From Evansella sp041820985 (GTDB taxonomy: Bacteria; Bacillota; Bacilli; Bacillales; Salisediminibacteriaceae): a DNA stretch of 64,000 nucleotides. The notes below the pieces were generated by a model. It searched no databases, was not told the origin of the DNA, and saw only the letters and a list, made by a program, of their open reading frames with translations. The translations under genes were made by a program, and so were the position numbers. Of this stretch, positions 42,475 to 52,128 are shown piece by piece. The stretch is from the NCBI RefSeq assembly GCF_041820985.1, contig NZ_JBGUAU010000009.1, positions 130,758 through 194,757 of the forward strand, read 5' to 3'. Within the stretch, counting starts at the first letter, position 1, and the number at the start of each line of letters is the position of its first letter.

Positions 42475-42856
42475 TCAATTGGAAAAGTATAGCTTACAAG
42501 CAATTGTTGCCCCTTATCACGAAGGGGGAATTTGCTAAATAAGGACAAACTAATTTTTTTAAAATTGACGACCTAGTTTCTGGAGCAAAAAGGACATTGC
42601 AGGTTTACTTATAATGCCTGCTACAAGACATATATTTTTACACTTAAACAAATGTGATCGTATAAAGGAGAAACTCCATAAGAAGATGAAGAATATGAGT
42701 TAAGTATGAAGTTGCCTGTTTAGTTGGTATAACAAACGGTTCCTTTAGTCGAATAAGCCGTGCTGCTGTTGTGCTGATAATGACGGGAAGAGTTAAAAAA
42801 AATCTAGAAAATAACAGTTGTTAGTGATAGGTGAAGTTTACTTTGAGGAGAATATT
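42475..42856. other. Intergenic region, no gene supported
   Basis: About 380 nt with stops in all frames. It contains a scrap GCCCCTTATCACGAAGGGGG that can fold into a short hairpin. Remnant of a decayed gene is possible but not demonstrable. Confidence 0.4.
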
Positions 42857-43426
42857 ATGGAAATATCATTAATTAGACATGGAAAATCACAGCTAACTGA
42901 TAATGATAGAATAACCTGTTTGGAGTTTAGGGAATGGGTTGAAAAGTATAATTCCAATGGTGTCTTTAAAGAGTCAACATTTCCATCCGAGACTCTCGAA
43001 AGAATAACAACGGCAAAAATCGTAATTACCAGTGATTTAAAGAGGTCAGTTGAATCAGCGAAAATATTAAACCCAAAAGGAAAAACAATCCCTGACCCTT
43101 TGTTTCGAGAAATTGAGATACCTACTCGCTCAACGAAGTTATTCAATGTAAAGTTAAGACCGAGTATTTGGGGAGTTCTTTTAAGACTATTATGGTTTAC
43201 TGGATATTCTAACGAATGCGAGTCTTTGAGTGACGCAAAATTGAGAGCCAATAAAGCATCACAACAATTAATTAATTTTGCTGATAAATATAAATCGGTA
43301 GTTTTGGTCGGACATGGATTTTTTAATATGCTTATTGCCAAGGAATTACAGAAAAAAGGTTGGAAAGGAAAAAGAAAAACAGGTACAAAACATTGGAATT
43401 GTACTACATATTCCTTGTCTCACTAA
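42857..43426 (+). CDS. Histidine phosphatase family protein (branch 2-like)
   Basis: About 189 aa. N-terminal RHG motif SLIRHGKSQ (phospho-His), VITSDLKRSVESAKIL with the second Arg, and the C-terminal LVGHGFFNMLIA with the second His. GAGGAGAAT precedes ATG 42857; the longer frame to 42818 lacks a site. Relatives act on small phosphorylated metabolites; substrate unknown. Confidence 0.85.
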   Translation: MEISLIRHGKSQLTDNDRITCLEFREWVEKYNSNGVFKESTFPSETLERITTAKIVITSDLKRSVESAKILNPKGKTIPDPLFREIEIPTRSTKLFNVKLRPSIWGVLLRLLWFTGYSNECESLSDAKLRANKASQQLINFADKYKSVVLVGHGFFNMLIAKELQKKGWKGKRKTGTKHWNCTTYSLSH

Positions 43427-43474
43427 CAGGAACTTTCCGTTAGTAGAAAGAGAAGATAAATATATTTAATACTA

Positions 43475-43503
43475 AAGAACCAACTACTCAGTAGTTGGTT
43501 CTT
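43475..43503. terminator. Convergent terminator (perfect 14-bp stem)
   Basis: AAGAACCAACTACT/AGTAGTTGGTTCTT around a single C, between the phosphatase gene and the chemoreceptor gene, which meet tail to tail. Confidence 0.7.
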
Positions 43504-43526
43504 AACAATGTATCTTTTGTATTTGA

Positions 43527-44999
43527 TTATTTATCTATCGTTAACTCTTCCAGCTGCTTCGTTACTTTTAACAATTGAGTAAAGTTCGAAGCCAATACTT
43601 CCATACGATTGTCTTGCTGTTCAACAGATGCTAACACCTGCTGAACGGATGCACTTGATTGCTCCGTAACATTGGCAATAGAAACTGACTCATTAACAAT
43701 TACACTTGTGTCTTTTTGGAGAGATAATAATAATTCTGTTAATTGCATCGATTGCTGTTCCACTTTTTCCGCTTGATTTAAAATGTCAGAAAAAACATCA
43801 TTAGCTTTTTCAGTGGACTTTAGGCTTTCTTGCATCTCTTTTTGACCTTCAGAAACTGAGATTGAAACTTGATTTGTTTTCTCTATCATCCCAGAAATCA
43901 TTTGTTCCACTTCGCCTGCTGAATTACGAGTCATCTCAGCAAGCTTTCTTACTTCACTTGCGACTACTGCGAAGCCTTTTCCATGTTCTCCTGCACGCGC
44001 TGCCTCTATAGATGCATTCAAAGCCAATAAATTTGTTTGTTCCGAAATCCCACCTATTTGAAGAAGGATACTTTCAATATTTTTACTTTGTTCTTGTAAA
44101 CCTATCATCAATTCCCCTACATGCTCGATTGTCTGACTCACTTGTTTTATTTTCGCATTAAGAAGGTTCATTTCATCATTACCTTCATTTGTAAGTACTG
44201 TCGTTTCCTTGGCGAATTCAATTGCTTGCTTTGAACTCTCATTCGCAGTATTCACTTTTATATCGATTTCCTGTATGGAACTGCTTATGTCACTGATACT
44301 ACCTGCTTGCGTTGTGATTCCACTGGATACCTCATGGAAAACTTGGGTTATCTCATTTGATATTATACGAGAATCATTAATATTCGTTTCTAAAGAATCT
44401 CCCACGGTCGTTAAAGATCCTACGGAATCTTGAATTTCTGTTAACACGTTTCTTAAATTTTCTTGAATTTTAATTGCCTGTAAGCCTTTTTCTTCCGTTT
44501 CCAGTTGCAATCTTTCTCCTGACTTTGTCTGGAAAGCAAAAATAGTAATGATTAAAGCGAATAGGATAGTCAAGAATGTATAACCTGTTGTTCCCATTCC
44601 ACTAAATACCTCAACCTGATAGTTGGTATAAAGGAAAAAGCTTAAACCCATGCCTATTATTCCACTAAAAATGATGGACTTATAATTATTATAAAGAGAA
44701 ATAATTGCGATCGTGTAGAAAATTAACACAAATGAATTAAGATTAGGTGTCGTTGTGGCAAAAAAATAAACAAGAATACCTAAACCTATTGAAGCAATAT
44801 ACTGTATATATTTTGTTAATAATCTTTTAATTACTAAAAACGTAATAATAACAGAGATACTTCCTCCCACAACAGTAATAGTAACGGTTTCTGTTTGACT
44901 ACCTGATAAAATAGATGCTGATGCACCAAGTATTACAGAAAACCAAAATAACTTTATGACCAATACATTTTTTTTATGGAGTAATTCTTCTTTTGACAT
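43527..44999 (-). CDS. Methyl-accepting chemotaxis protein with multi-pass N-terminus
   Basis: About 490 aa. About six hydrophobic segments in the first 185 residues, no HAMP domain visible, then a long coiled coil and the MCP signalling tip ISEQTNLLALNASIEAARAG with EHGKGFAVVASEVRKLAEMT. The multi-pass sensor suggests it detects a membrane-soluble or energy-related cue rather than a periplasmic ligand. AGGTGGAG lies 6 nt before ATG 44999. Confidence 0.92.
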   Translation of the reverse strand: MSKEELLHKKNVLVIKLFWFSVILGASASILSGSQTETVTITVVGGSISVIITFLVIKRLLTKYIQYIASIGLGILVYFFATTTPNLNSFVLIFYTIAIISLYNNYKSIIFSGIIGMGLSFFLYTNYQVEVFSGMGTTGYTFLTILFALIITIFAFQTKSGERLQLETEEKGLQAIKIQENLRNVLTEIQDSVGSLTTVGDSLETNINDSRIISNEITQVFHEVSSGITTQAGSISDISSSIQEIDIKVNTANESSKQAIEFAKETTVLTNEGNDEMNLLNAKIKQVSQTIEHVGELMIGLQEQSKNIESILLQIGGISEQTNLLALNASIEAARAGEHGKGFAVVASEVRKLAEMTRNSAGEVEQMISGMIEKTNQVSISVSEGQKEMQESLKSTEKANDVFSDILNQAEKVEQQSMQLTELLLSLQKDTSVIVNESVSIANVTEQSSASVQQVLASVEQQDNRMEVLASNFTQLLKVTKQLEELTIDK

Positions 45000-45261
45000 C
45001 GATATCTCCACCTCTTCTTTTCCTATATTAGAATAATCATCCTATGAACCTAAAACTCCGTCAATACATTTCGTTTTATATAACAATTTAGAGATAATAC
45101 TCACTGAGTTTCTCATATAAATTTGGGTATATTTGCTATCTTAAATCTTTCTTACTTGGTTTTCACTAGAAAGTATATTGGATAATATTTCACGAAAAAA
45201 AAAATATTAAATTGAATAGCGAAAATCACACAAAAATTTGAAAATGTCGAAGGTGATTATA

Positions 45262-45685
45262 ATGACAAGTCCTATTGAAGCAATTAAAAATATGTTAAAA
45301 ACGTTTGTAGATGATGAACCAAAGCCTGGTCTGCATCATTCTGACACGGAAAATATTCTTAGTTTTATGAAAAAAGAAGGTGTGCCCATTCCTGTGAGCA
45401 AAGGAGAAAAAACAAAGTCTGATCCTAGTGAAGTTCCAGAGGGAGTAAGATTAACAGATGAAGAAATTGCAAATTTAGTATCAGTGAAGGTTGCAAGTTC
45501 TATCACTTATTGTGCTCAATCAATGAGTCAAAGCATACGAAGTGATGTGGGATTATTATTTATTTATTCAAATGCAGATAAATTTATTGAACTATGCCTC
45601 TTCATTAAAAACTCTTATGAAATCACGGGGGTGGTTAAAAGAGCCACCAAGATACGCTCCACCGGGTTTACCGGATAATGAATGA
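45262..45685 (+). pseudogene. DUF3231-like gene, apparent frameshift in a five-G run
   Basis: ATG 45262 (AAGGTGA upstream) opens a DUF3231-type protein: GVRLTDEEIANLVSVKVASS and QSIRSDVGLLFIYSNADKFI. As read, the frame ends at 45678 after ...EITGVVKRATK. If one G of the run at 45627-45631 is removed, the reading continues as WLKEPPRYAPPGLPDNE and stops at 45685, which is the typical DUF3231 C-terminus. So the gene carries a +1 shift (or the G run is a sequencing error or a slippery site). DUF3231 proteins are small ferritin-like/coat-associated proteins of bacilli. Confidence 0.8.
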
Positions 45686-45766
45686 AGCAACCTTTGTTAT
45701 CCGAAAATAAAAAGAATGGCACGGAATGGAAAGATTTTTTTTGCTATCATCCCAGGTCTGTGCCAT

Positions 45767-46567
45767 TCATTCCTCTACAACTCTTCTTGCATGTACCACA
45801 TACCTCGCATCATCAAATTCATAGGAGCACGTAGACAAAGTGAGAATTTGATCCGTTTCCCCTATTTCAATATTTGTGGGAAATATGGATTTTTTCTTTA
45901 ACTCCGCCGCAAAATCTACAAAATCTCGATTAGAACGAAAATGAGTGACGATATAATAAAAGTCTGTGCTCGTTACATACGCAGAAAATATCTCCCACTC
46001 CACTTCTTCATATAACGTTTGTAGAGTAATGATAGAATTATTGTGAAAGAAATCTTTTTCCTTATATTTCTCTAATTCTTTGAACATCGTTCCATCCTTC
46101 ATATGATGACCGTAAATAATGGTATGTCTATCAGAAGCATCCCCTTCATTTCGATAATCCATAAAGATAGAACCAGCACTAGCTTGATTTCCATGAAAAT
46201 CGTGCTCCAGATAATACTCATTATCCGACGTTTTTACAACAGGATACTGAATCCTTGTATTTGGAACTGATATCCAGCCAACTGTTTCTTCGTTTTCTAC
46301 CAGTAGAGACTGAAACTGCTCCATGATAATTTGGGGTTCATCTTGTTGATCCGTAAGTTCGTCATTTTTGTGCACTGAACCTAGCAATCTCTCATTGACT
46401 ATCCGTTCCTCCAAACGAGATTGCATGCTACTAATTTGAAAACTTTTATGAAGTTCTTCGTATGTTTGCTCTGTCGTATAACTTTCCACATAATATTCTA
46501 CCATCTTATACCCTGAAAACAGTAATACAAGCAAAGAAACTAGGGAAACTAGTCTTGATAGGCTCAT
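45767..46567 (-). CDS. Class B sortase
   Basis: About 266 aa from ATG 46567 (AGGGTG upstream). One N-terminal membrane segment (LSRLVSLVSLLVLLFSGYKM), then the sortase barrel: SIFMDYRNEGD, TIIYGHHMKDGTMFKEL with the catalytic His (about 154), and TLSTCSYEFDDARYVVHARR with Cys (about 247) and Arg (about 255). The spacing and TLSTC-EF-R pattern are those of class B. It lies directly downstream of a fasciclin-domain wall protein on the same strand, so the two form a likely dedicated enzyme/substrate pair. Confidence 0.93.
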   Translation of the reverse strand: MSLSRLVSLVSLLVLLFSGYKMVEYYVESYTTEQTYEELHKSFQISSMQSRLEERIVNERLLGSVHKNDELTDQQDEPQIIMEQFQSLLVENEETVGWISVPNTRIQYPVVKTSDNEYYLEHDFHGNQASAGSIFMDYRNEGDASDRHTIIYGHHMKDGTMFKELEKYKEKDFFHNNSIITLQTLYEEVEWEIFSAYVTSTDFYYIVTHFRSNRDFVDFAAELKKKSIFPTNIEIGETDQILTLSTCSYEFDDARYVVHARRVVEE

Positions 46568-46627
46568 ACAAATAAACACCCTATCATAAAATGAAGTAAA
46601 AGGGGCCAAAATAAGCCCCTCTCTTTT

Positions 46628-47698
46628 TTATGCATTCTTATATCTTACTAATCTAATAACGGATAGGAAGAAAAGTGCTCCCAATGCCAAAATTGCATAG
46701 ATTGTTATTGAATTACTTCCTGTCTTTGGAATGTCAGGAGTTTCTTGTTCTCCAGCAGGAAGTAATACTGCATCGATCACATGGATCACACCATTCGCAG
46801 CTTCTATATCTGCATCAATGACATTGGAATCATTGACTTTCACTGAATCTGAAACAGTAAATATTACTTTTTCTCCATTTAACGTTTCCACTTCCATTCC
46901 GTCCTCTAAATCAGTTGATAGTACATTCCCAGCCACAACATGATATAAGAGTATACTTTCCAGATCATCACTTGCTAAAAGTTCATTTGCATCTATGCCA
47001 AGTTCTTGAAGTAAGGCAGAGAAAGCATCATCAGTAGGAGCAAATACAGTAAATGGACCTTCTCCCTTCAATGCTTCAACTAAGTTTGCAGCTTGAACCG
47101 CAGCAACTAATGTTTCGAAAACTCCCGCTTCCACTGCTGTATCCACGATATCTAGTTTGTCACTAACCGGAGTCTCTTCATCGTGCTGTTCCTCTTCCGT
47201 CGAATCTTCTCCTGCTGGTAACATAACCGCATCTATCACGTGAATAACTCCATTGCTCGCTTCTATATCTGCTGAAACTACATTAGAATCATTTATTTTT
47301 ACTGGATCTAAAGAAATGGTTACTTTTTCACCATTCAATGTTTCTACTTCAGCACCGTCCACTAAGTCAGAGGACAATACTTTCCCAGAAACAACATGGT
47401 ACAAAAGGATACTTGCTAAATCTTCACTTGCTAAAAGTTCGTCAGCTTCCAAATCAAGTTCATTAAGTAACGCAGCAAACGCTTCATCAGTAGGAGCAAA
47501 CACAGTAAATGGTCCTTCCCCTTTCAGAGCATCTACTAAATCCGCAGCTTGGACAGCAGCAACTAATGTTTCAAAGCTACCTGCGGCAATAGCAGTATCA
47601 ACGATATCTGCTTCACCTTCCTCGCCAAACACTGCCATGGACATAGAAAACAACATAACAACAGATAAAAACACAATAAGTATTCTTTTCTTCAACAT
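46628..47698 (-). CDS. Cell-wall-anchored protein with two fasciclin (FAS1) domains
   Basis: About 356 aa from ATG 47698 (AAAGGAGG). A Sec signal (KRILIVFLSVVMLFSMSMAVFG), two near-identical FAS1 repeats (each with FETLVAAVQAA, LKGEGPFTVFAPTDEAFAAL, ILLYHVVSGKVLSSDLVDGA and GVIHVIDAVMLPAGE), and a C-terminal sorting signal: IPKTG, a hydrophobic stretch and the basic tail RLVRYKNA. FAS1 domains mediate adhesion. The gene is followed 61 nt later by a class B sortase. A class B enzyme beside an LPxTG-like IPKTG substrate is a little unusual. Confidence 0.92.
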   Translation of the reverse strand: MLKKRILIVFLSVVMLFSMSMAVFGEEGEADIVDTAIAAGSFETLVAAVQAADLVDALKGEGPFTVFAPTDEAFAALLNELDLEADELLASEDLASILLYHVVSGKVLSSDLVDGAEVETLNGEKVTISLDPVKINDSNVVSADIEASNGVIHVIDAVMLPAGEDSTEEEQHDEETPVSDKLDIVDTAVEAGVFETLVAAVQAANLVEALKGEGPFTVFAPTDDAFSALLQELGIDANELLASDDLESILLYHVVAGNVLSTDLEDGMEVETLNGEKVIFTVSDSVKVNDSNVIDADIEAANGVIHVIDAVLLPAGEQETPDIPKTGSNSITIYAILALGALFFLSVIRLVRYKNA

Positions 47699-48029
47699 CT
47701 TATACTTGCCTCCTTTTACTTTCTGAAAATTTAGAATGTGTTGTTGCAAACAAATTGTATAACATTTGTATAAGATATGTAAAGAATAAAGTATTTAAAT
47801 GGGAAAAAATTATAGAAAAGTTATACAAAAAGATATTACTGTTCAAGCAAAGGTTACACATGCCTTACTAGTTCATAATCCTCTTGATGGATAAACATAG
47901 ACTTATACATTATTATGGTGAGTGTTGGATTGAATTTATTAAGTAAGTAATACAAAAGGATAAATATGTAAATATGTTAGTGTATAAAAAAGCTGTTTAC
48001 TTTGAACTTTGAAGATGGGGGCAATTTTT
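47699..48029. other. Intergenic region, nothing recognised
   Basis: About 330 nt, very AT-rich, presumably holding the divergent promoters of the FAS1 gene and the acetyltransferase gene. No repeat or RNA element seen. Confidence 0.5.
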
Positions 48030-48494
48030 ATGTGTGAGATAAAACAACTTATCTTGAAGCAAGAGAAAACTAGAATTACAGACTCTATCCTAAGGCAATT
48101 ACCAGAATGGTTTGGTATCGAAGAAGCACTTGTGAATTATGTAGAGGGAGTCGTACATACTGATGTTTATGCCCTATATGTAGCTGAGAAGCCAGTAGGA
48201 TTGATAAGCATTAAATCCAACAACCAATACACATCAGAGATTTACGTAATGGGGATTTTGAAAGAACATCAAAACTCTGGTTTTGGAAAAAAATTATTAG
48301 AAGTAGCTCAAGATAGATTAAGAATGAATAAAGTGAACTTTTTGATGGTCAAGACGTTGAGCGATTCCCACCCAGATATTCATTATAAGAAAACAAGGGA
48401 ATTTTATCATAAAACTGGTTTTTATCCATTAGAAGAAATCAAAGAAATATGGGGGAAAGAAAACCCATGCCTAGTTATGGTAAAAAGTTTATAA
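48030..48494 (+). CDS. GNAT-family N-acetyltransferase
   Basis: About 154 aa. Acetyl-CoA loop in MGILKEHQNSGFGKKLLEVA (QNSGFG), then VKTLSDSHPDIHYKKTREFY and the C-terminal FYPLEEIKEIWGKENPCLVM. The C-terminal half is typical of the GNAT subgroup with LSDSHPD..Y..TR.FY. Start ATG 48030 with GGGGGC upstream. Substrate unknown. Confidence 0.85.
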   Translation: MCEIKQLILKQEKTRITDSILRQLPEWFGIEEALVNYVEGVVHTDVYALYVAEKPVGLISIKSNNQYTSEIYVMGILKEHQNSGFGKKLLEVAQDRLRMNKVNFLMVKTLSDSHPDIHYKKTREFYHKTGFYPLEEIKEIWGKENPCLVMVKSL

Positions 48495-48558
48495 CGTAGT
48501 CTGTTTTTGTGAACTCTGAAGTTTTATGAAAGCTATGAAAAAGTGGAGGAGAATGTCT

Positions 48559-49032
48559 ATGAACAAAAAGCTAGCTTTGTTTTCTTTGTTTATTTTTCTC
48601 TTAATAGTAGCAGTTCCCATAGTGACTACGGGGGAGACCCTTGTTATCGATGAAGGAAAGGCTTGGGGTTACCATTATTCTGTAACGAAGGATCAAGACA
48701 CATTTACTTGGGAAATCGGTCATCAAGACGTCCAAACTAATATCATAGAAAATAAAGATAATAGTGAAGATCTGTTGCATTTTAGAACCGCAATAAATGA
48801 TATTCAAACGAATACATTCAGTCTAATTATCTCTTCCTCCTATTTATTTTTGGTATTAATGTTACCGTTATTTTTACTCAAGATAAACAAAAAAACAGAT
48901 ATGATTAGTGTTGGAATTATTACTGTATTTGCACTGGGTGGACTTTTCTTTATAGTCACGAATTCTTTCGCCCTTAACTCTTCCATTCAAGATGCAAACT
49001 TTTATTATTCGATATTAATGGATAGGATTTAA
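48559..49032 (+). CDS. Membrane protein of unknown function, 157 aa
   Basis: Start ATG 48559 with GGAGGAG 7 nt upstream. An N-terminal hydrophobic segment (KLALFSLFIFLLIVAVPIVT), an exposed loop of about 70 residues (TWEIGHQDVQTNIIENKDNS), and two further membrane segments (LVLMLPLFLLKIN; IITVFALGGLFFIVTNSF). No family recognised. Confidence 0.6.
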   Translation: MNKKLALFSLFIFLLIVAVPIVTTGETLVIDEGKAWGYHYSVTKDQDTFTWEIGHQDVQTNIIENKDNSEDLLHFRTAINDIQTNTFSLIISSSYLFLVLMLPLFLLKINKKTDMISVGIITVFALGGLFFIVTNSFALNSSIQDANFYYSILMDRI

Positions 49033-49101
49033 ATGATCAAAGATTTCTCTACCTTCTCTTGGGAAAAAAATCGGAGGGTCTATAACTACAAGCAGAGGAA
49101 T

Positions 49102-49299
49102 TTAGACCCCAAATGTAAGAAGAAGAAAACTTCCTATCCATAGGAAAATTGCAATCTGTGTAATCAGATACATTGTATATTCAAAGGTTGTTAGTTTTCT
49201 TTTTCGCTTCGTTTTTCTCAGCTGACGAACAAAAATGAAGGAACAAAGGAGAAGTACTGCAATAGAGATTTCATAAATGTTTTCCAGAAGATTAATCAA
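49102..49299 (-). CDS. Small two-helix membrane protein, 65 aa
   Basis: TTG start at 49299 with GGAGGGA about 9 nt upstream. Two hydrophobic helices (about 9-24 and 43-62) are separated by a strongly basic loop (RQLRKTKRKRKL). It overlaps the end of the nucleotidyltransferase gene by 8 nt, so the two are coupled. Function unknown. Confidence 0.6.
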   Translation of the reverse strand: MINLLENIYEISIAVLLLCSFIFVRQLRKTKRKRKLTTFEYTMYLITQIAIFLWIGSFLLLTFGV

Positions 49300-49921
49300 A
49301 AGGTTTCCCTCCTTCCTCTCTATGATTTATATAATCCATCCATTCATGTCCTTCAGGAAATTGGTCGTTTAATGAATCTCTTAGCCATCTCCACTTCGAG
49401 ATACATAGTTTTGGAAGGACACTATGTAAATCATAATGATCTTTTTCTCTAATTAATGAACTGCCACCTTTATAAAGTAATTGAATCTCCGGTCTCAAAT
49501 ATGGAACAGAAGTCGTAGTTTGTAATCCAATCTCTTCTAAAGGAAGTTTAATTGTTTTTTTCCGCTTATAAACCCACTTGTTTTCATCTGTATCAAAAAT
49601 CATTACTTGGAAAGCCCAAGTAGAACTTCCTTTCTTTTTTACCCAGATATTATCATATGAAGAAAGTAATGTTTCATTCTTTTTCCAGGTAATTAATTCT
49701 CCTTTAACAGCTTTATATAAGTCCCACTCTTCTTCTAGGTGCTTTTGAATTGTTAAATGATCCTTTCTTAAGATAACAACATCAATATCCTCGTGCTCTC
49801 TTGTTATTTCTCCTAAAAAAAGATCTATCGCCCAACCGCCAGCAATCCACCATTCCACTGGGATTCCCTTAAATATATTCTGGATTTCTCTAACTGATAG
49901 CGGCTTCCATATTTCCACCAA
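49292..49921 (-). CDS. Nucleotidyltransferase-domain protein (aminoglycoside adenylyltransferase-like)
   Basis: 209 aa. The pol-beta-type core is WWIAGGWAIDLFLG with the downstream DIDVVI (GGxA...DxD), and the segment EITREHEDIDV is as in the LinB/AadA-like PF10706 group. YLRPEIQLLYKGG and REKDHYDL complete the pattern. It could adenylylate a small molecule; resistance activity is not demonstrable from sequence. Start TTG 49921 or GTG 49918. Confidence 0.75.
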   Translation of the reverse strand: MVEIWKPLSVREIQNIFKGIPVEWWIAGGWAIDLFLGEITREHEDIDVVILRKDHLTIQKHLEEEWDLYKAVKGELITWKKNETLLSSYDNIWVKKKGSSTWAFQVMIFDTDENKWVYKRKKTIKLPLEEIGLQTTTSVPYLRPEIQLLYKGGSSLIREKDHYDLHSVLPKLCISKWRWLRDSLNDQFPEGHEWMDYINHREEGGKPFD

Positions 49922-50020
49922 GACCTTCGCCTCACCTTTGTACTAAATTATTTATTCCATTACAGTTCTTCGAAAATTATTTTCTTCCATTCCCTCATTC
50001 TAGCTCAACGAAGTGATCTC

Positions 50021-50038
50021 CTCCTGATCGATCAGGAG
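50021..50038. other. Perfect 18-bp palindrome CTCCTGATCGATCAGGAG
   Basis: The full 18 bp is its own reverse complement. It sits in the short gap between the nucleotidyltransferase gene and the prolyl oligopeptidase terminator. It could be an operator or the tip of a hairpin. Confidence 0.6.
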
Positions 50039-50056
50039 ACTCTAAATAAAAAAACA

Positions 50057-50087
50057 ACCTAAGATCTTTATTAAAAAGTTCTTAGGT
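50057..50087 (-). terminator. Terminator of the prolyl oligopeptidase gene
   Basis: Stem ACCTAAGA/TCTTAGGT; on the minus strand it is followed by TTGTTTTTTTATTT. Confidence 0.75.
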
Positions 50088-50106
50088 CACTTCACACATA
50101 ATGCTC

Positions 50107-52128
50107 TTATCCCAACTCTTTCTCTAAAAATGCGTAAAAGTCTACCCACTCGTCGATGAGCTTCGAGGTTGGTTTTCCTAATCCATGACCAGCTTTTGCT
50201 TCTAATCGAAGTACAACGGTAGAATCTGGAGATGCTTTTTCTAGTAACGTCGCTGCAAACTTTTTCGCATGCGCCGGCACAACTCGGTCGTCACTTTCCG
50301 CTGTCGCAATAAGTATTGATGGATACTTCTCCCCTTCCTTAATGTTATGAAGTGGAGAGTATTTATAAAGGAATGGGAAGTGTTCCGCAATTTCTGCGTT
50401 TCCGTATTCTGGAATCCAATACTTACCGATCGTGAATTTATGATACCGCAGCATATCAATCACCGGCACTCGACAAACAACCGCGCCAAACAAATCTGGA
50501 CGTTGTACCATACATGCCGCAACTAATAGACCACCATTGGAACCACCCATGATGGATAACTTCCCTTTACTCGTATACTTCTTTTCTACCAAATATTCAC
50601 CTGCAGAAATGAAGTCATCAAACACATTTTGCTTGTTTTCTAACATCCCAGCCTTATGCCATTCTTCGCCATATTCAGAACCACCACGTAAATTGGCAAC
50701 AGCGTAGATACCGCCTTTTTCCAACCATCGCAAAACTGCGGGATTAAAAGCAGGAGTTAAGCTGATATTAAAGCCACCATACCCAAACAAAATAACAGGG
50801 TTTTCCCCATCCATCGGAAGATCCTTTTTCTTCGTAAGAAACATAGGTACCTTCGTTCCGTCTTTGGAATGGTAAAAAACTTGTTCCGTTTCAAAATTTG
50901 ATATGTCTACTTTCAGCTCTGATTGAGAGAAGACATGAAGCTTCCCTCCTTCAAAGTCATATCGATACACGACCGTCGGACTTAAATAAGAAGTCAAACC
51001 GAAGAACATCTCTGTCGAATCATGTTTTCCGGAAATATCCGTAATAGACCCGATCATTGGGATTTCGATCTGTTTATGATAGCTTCCATCTTTGTTGTAC
51101 AGATGAATCTGAAAATGAGCGTCGTGTAAAAAGGCAATTACAAATTTACCTGAAATAAACTTCACCGCTCCCATAACATCGTCTTGCTGAGGCAACACTT
51201 CCTGCCAATTCTCGCGTGTTGGTTTTTCCATATCGATTGCAATGATGCGTCCACGAGGTGCATCTAAGTCTGTTTTGAAGTAAAACAGAGAACCCTCGTT
51301 ATGAATATAGGAGTATTGTGCATCCTGATCATCTAATAGGCGTGTAAAATCCTCCGTTGCTCCCAGCTTTTTTACGTAAAACCGATTTTGTGCCGCTGTT
51401 CCATGGAATACGTTCAAGCACACATACCCATCATCATGGGTAACGAATGGAGCAAACATAAGCTCTTTGTTATCAAGCTGCTCATGAACAAGAATATCTT
51501 CCGCTTGCTTCGTTCCTAATTTGTGGAAATATACTTTATTATAATTTCCTTCTTCCTCTTCCTCAACCGTACCTGGTTCAGGAAATCGACTATAGAAAAA
51601 TCCAGTGCTATCCGGTGCCCATGCAATGCTTGTGAATTTAACAAACTGAATATGATCACTCAAATCTTGTTTACTTTCAATCTCTTTCACAAAAATCTCT
51701 TGCCAGTCACTTCCATGAGTTGAAGTAGCATAGGCAAGATAACGGCCGTCACTACTAAAGGCAAAGTTCGTCATCGCAACCGTACCATCGTCACTAAGTT
51801 TATTAGGATCTAGTAGAATGGAATCCGTTTCTCCCTCACGTTTATACAATACAGCTTGGTTTTGAAGCCCATCATTTTTTTGGAAAAATAAAGTGTTCTT
51901 TACTCGCTTTGGTACGAAGTGCTTCGGATAATTCCATAACTCTGTGAGTCTCTCCTTATCTTCTTCTCTCGTGGTTGTTTCCGCGAAGTAGGCATCACAT
52001 TGTTCCCCTAGCCCCTTTGCCCATTCGATATTGTCGAGACTTTTCGGGTCCTCCAACCAACGATAAGGATCCGCCACCTTCGTGCCGTGAAAATCTTCTA
52101 CTATGTCACTTTTCTTTATAACTGTCAT
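50107..52128 (-). CDS. Prolyl oligopeptidase (S9A)
   Basis: About 673 aa, full family length. An N-terminal seven-bladed propeller (IKKSDIVEDFHGTKVADPYR, WLEDP) and the C-terminal alpha/beta-hydrolase with the nucleophile in SIMGGSNGGLLVAACM, Asp in ATAESDDRVVPAHAKKF and His in AKAGHGLGKPTSK. It cuts peptides after proline in the cytosol. The frame is open to 52212 but GGGAGGGG lies before ATG 52128, which matches the family N-terminus. Confidence 0.95.
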   Translation of the reverse strand: MTVIKKSDIVEDFHGTKVADPYRWLEDPKSLDNIEWAKGLGEQCDAYFAETTTREEDKERLTELWNYPKHFVPKRVKNTLFFQKNDGLQNQAVLYKREGETDSILLDPNKLSDDGTVAMTNFAFSSDGRYLAYATSTHGSDWQEIFVKEIESKQDLSDHIQFVKFTSIAWAPDSTGFFYSRFPEPGTVEEEEEGNYNKVYFHKLGTKQAEDILVHEQLDNKELMFAPFVTHDDGYVCLNVFHGTAAQNRFYVKKLGATEDFTRLLDDQDAQYSYIHNEGSLFYFKTDLDAPRGRIIAIDMEKPTRENWQEVLPQQDDVMGAVKFISGKFVIAFLHDAHFQIHLYNKDGSYHKQIEIPMIGSITDISGKHDSTEMFFGLTSYLSPTVVYRYDFEGGKLHVFSQSELKVDISNFETEQVFYHSKDGTKVPMFLTKKKDLPMDGENPVILFGYGGFNISLTPAFNPAVLRWLEKGGIYAVANLRGGSEYGEEWHKAGMLENKQNVFDDFISAGEYLVEKKYTSKGKLSIMGGSNGGLLVAACMVQRPDLFGAVVCRVPVIDMLRYHKFTIGKYWIPEYGNAEIAEHFPFLYKYSPLHNIKEGEKYPSILIATAESDDRVVPAHAKKFAATLLEKASPDSTVVLRLEAKAGHGLGKPTSKLIDEWVDFYAFLEKELG

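Noticed and set aside
42475..42856. Decayed gene or small RNA.
   Set aside because: All frames have stops and I found no stable structure beyond a short hairpin.
49292..49921. Antibiotic resistance gene.
   Set aside because: The nucleotidyltransferase core is clear, but the family is broad and there is no mobile element or resistance context.
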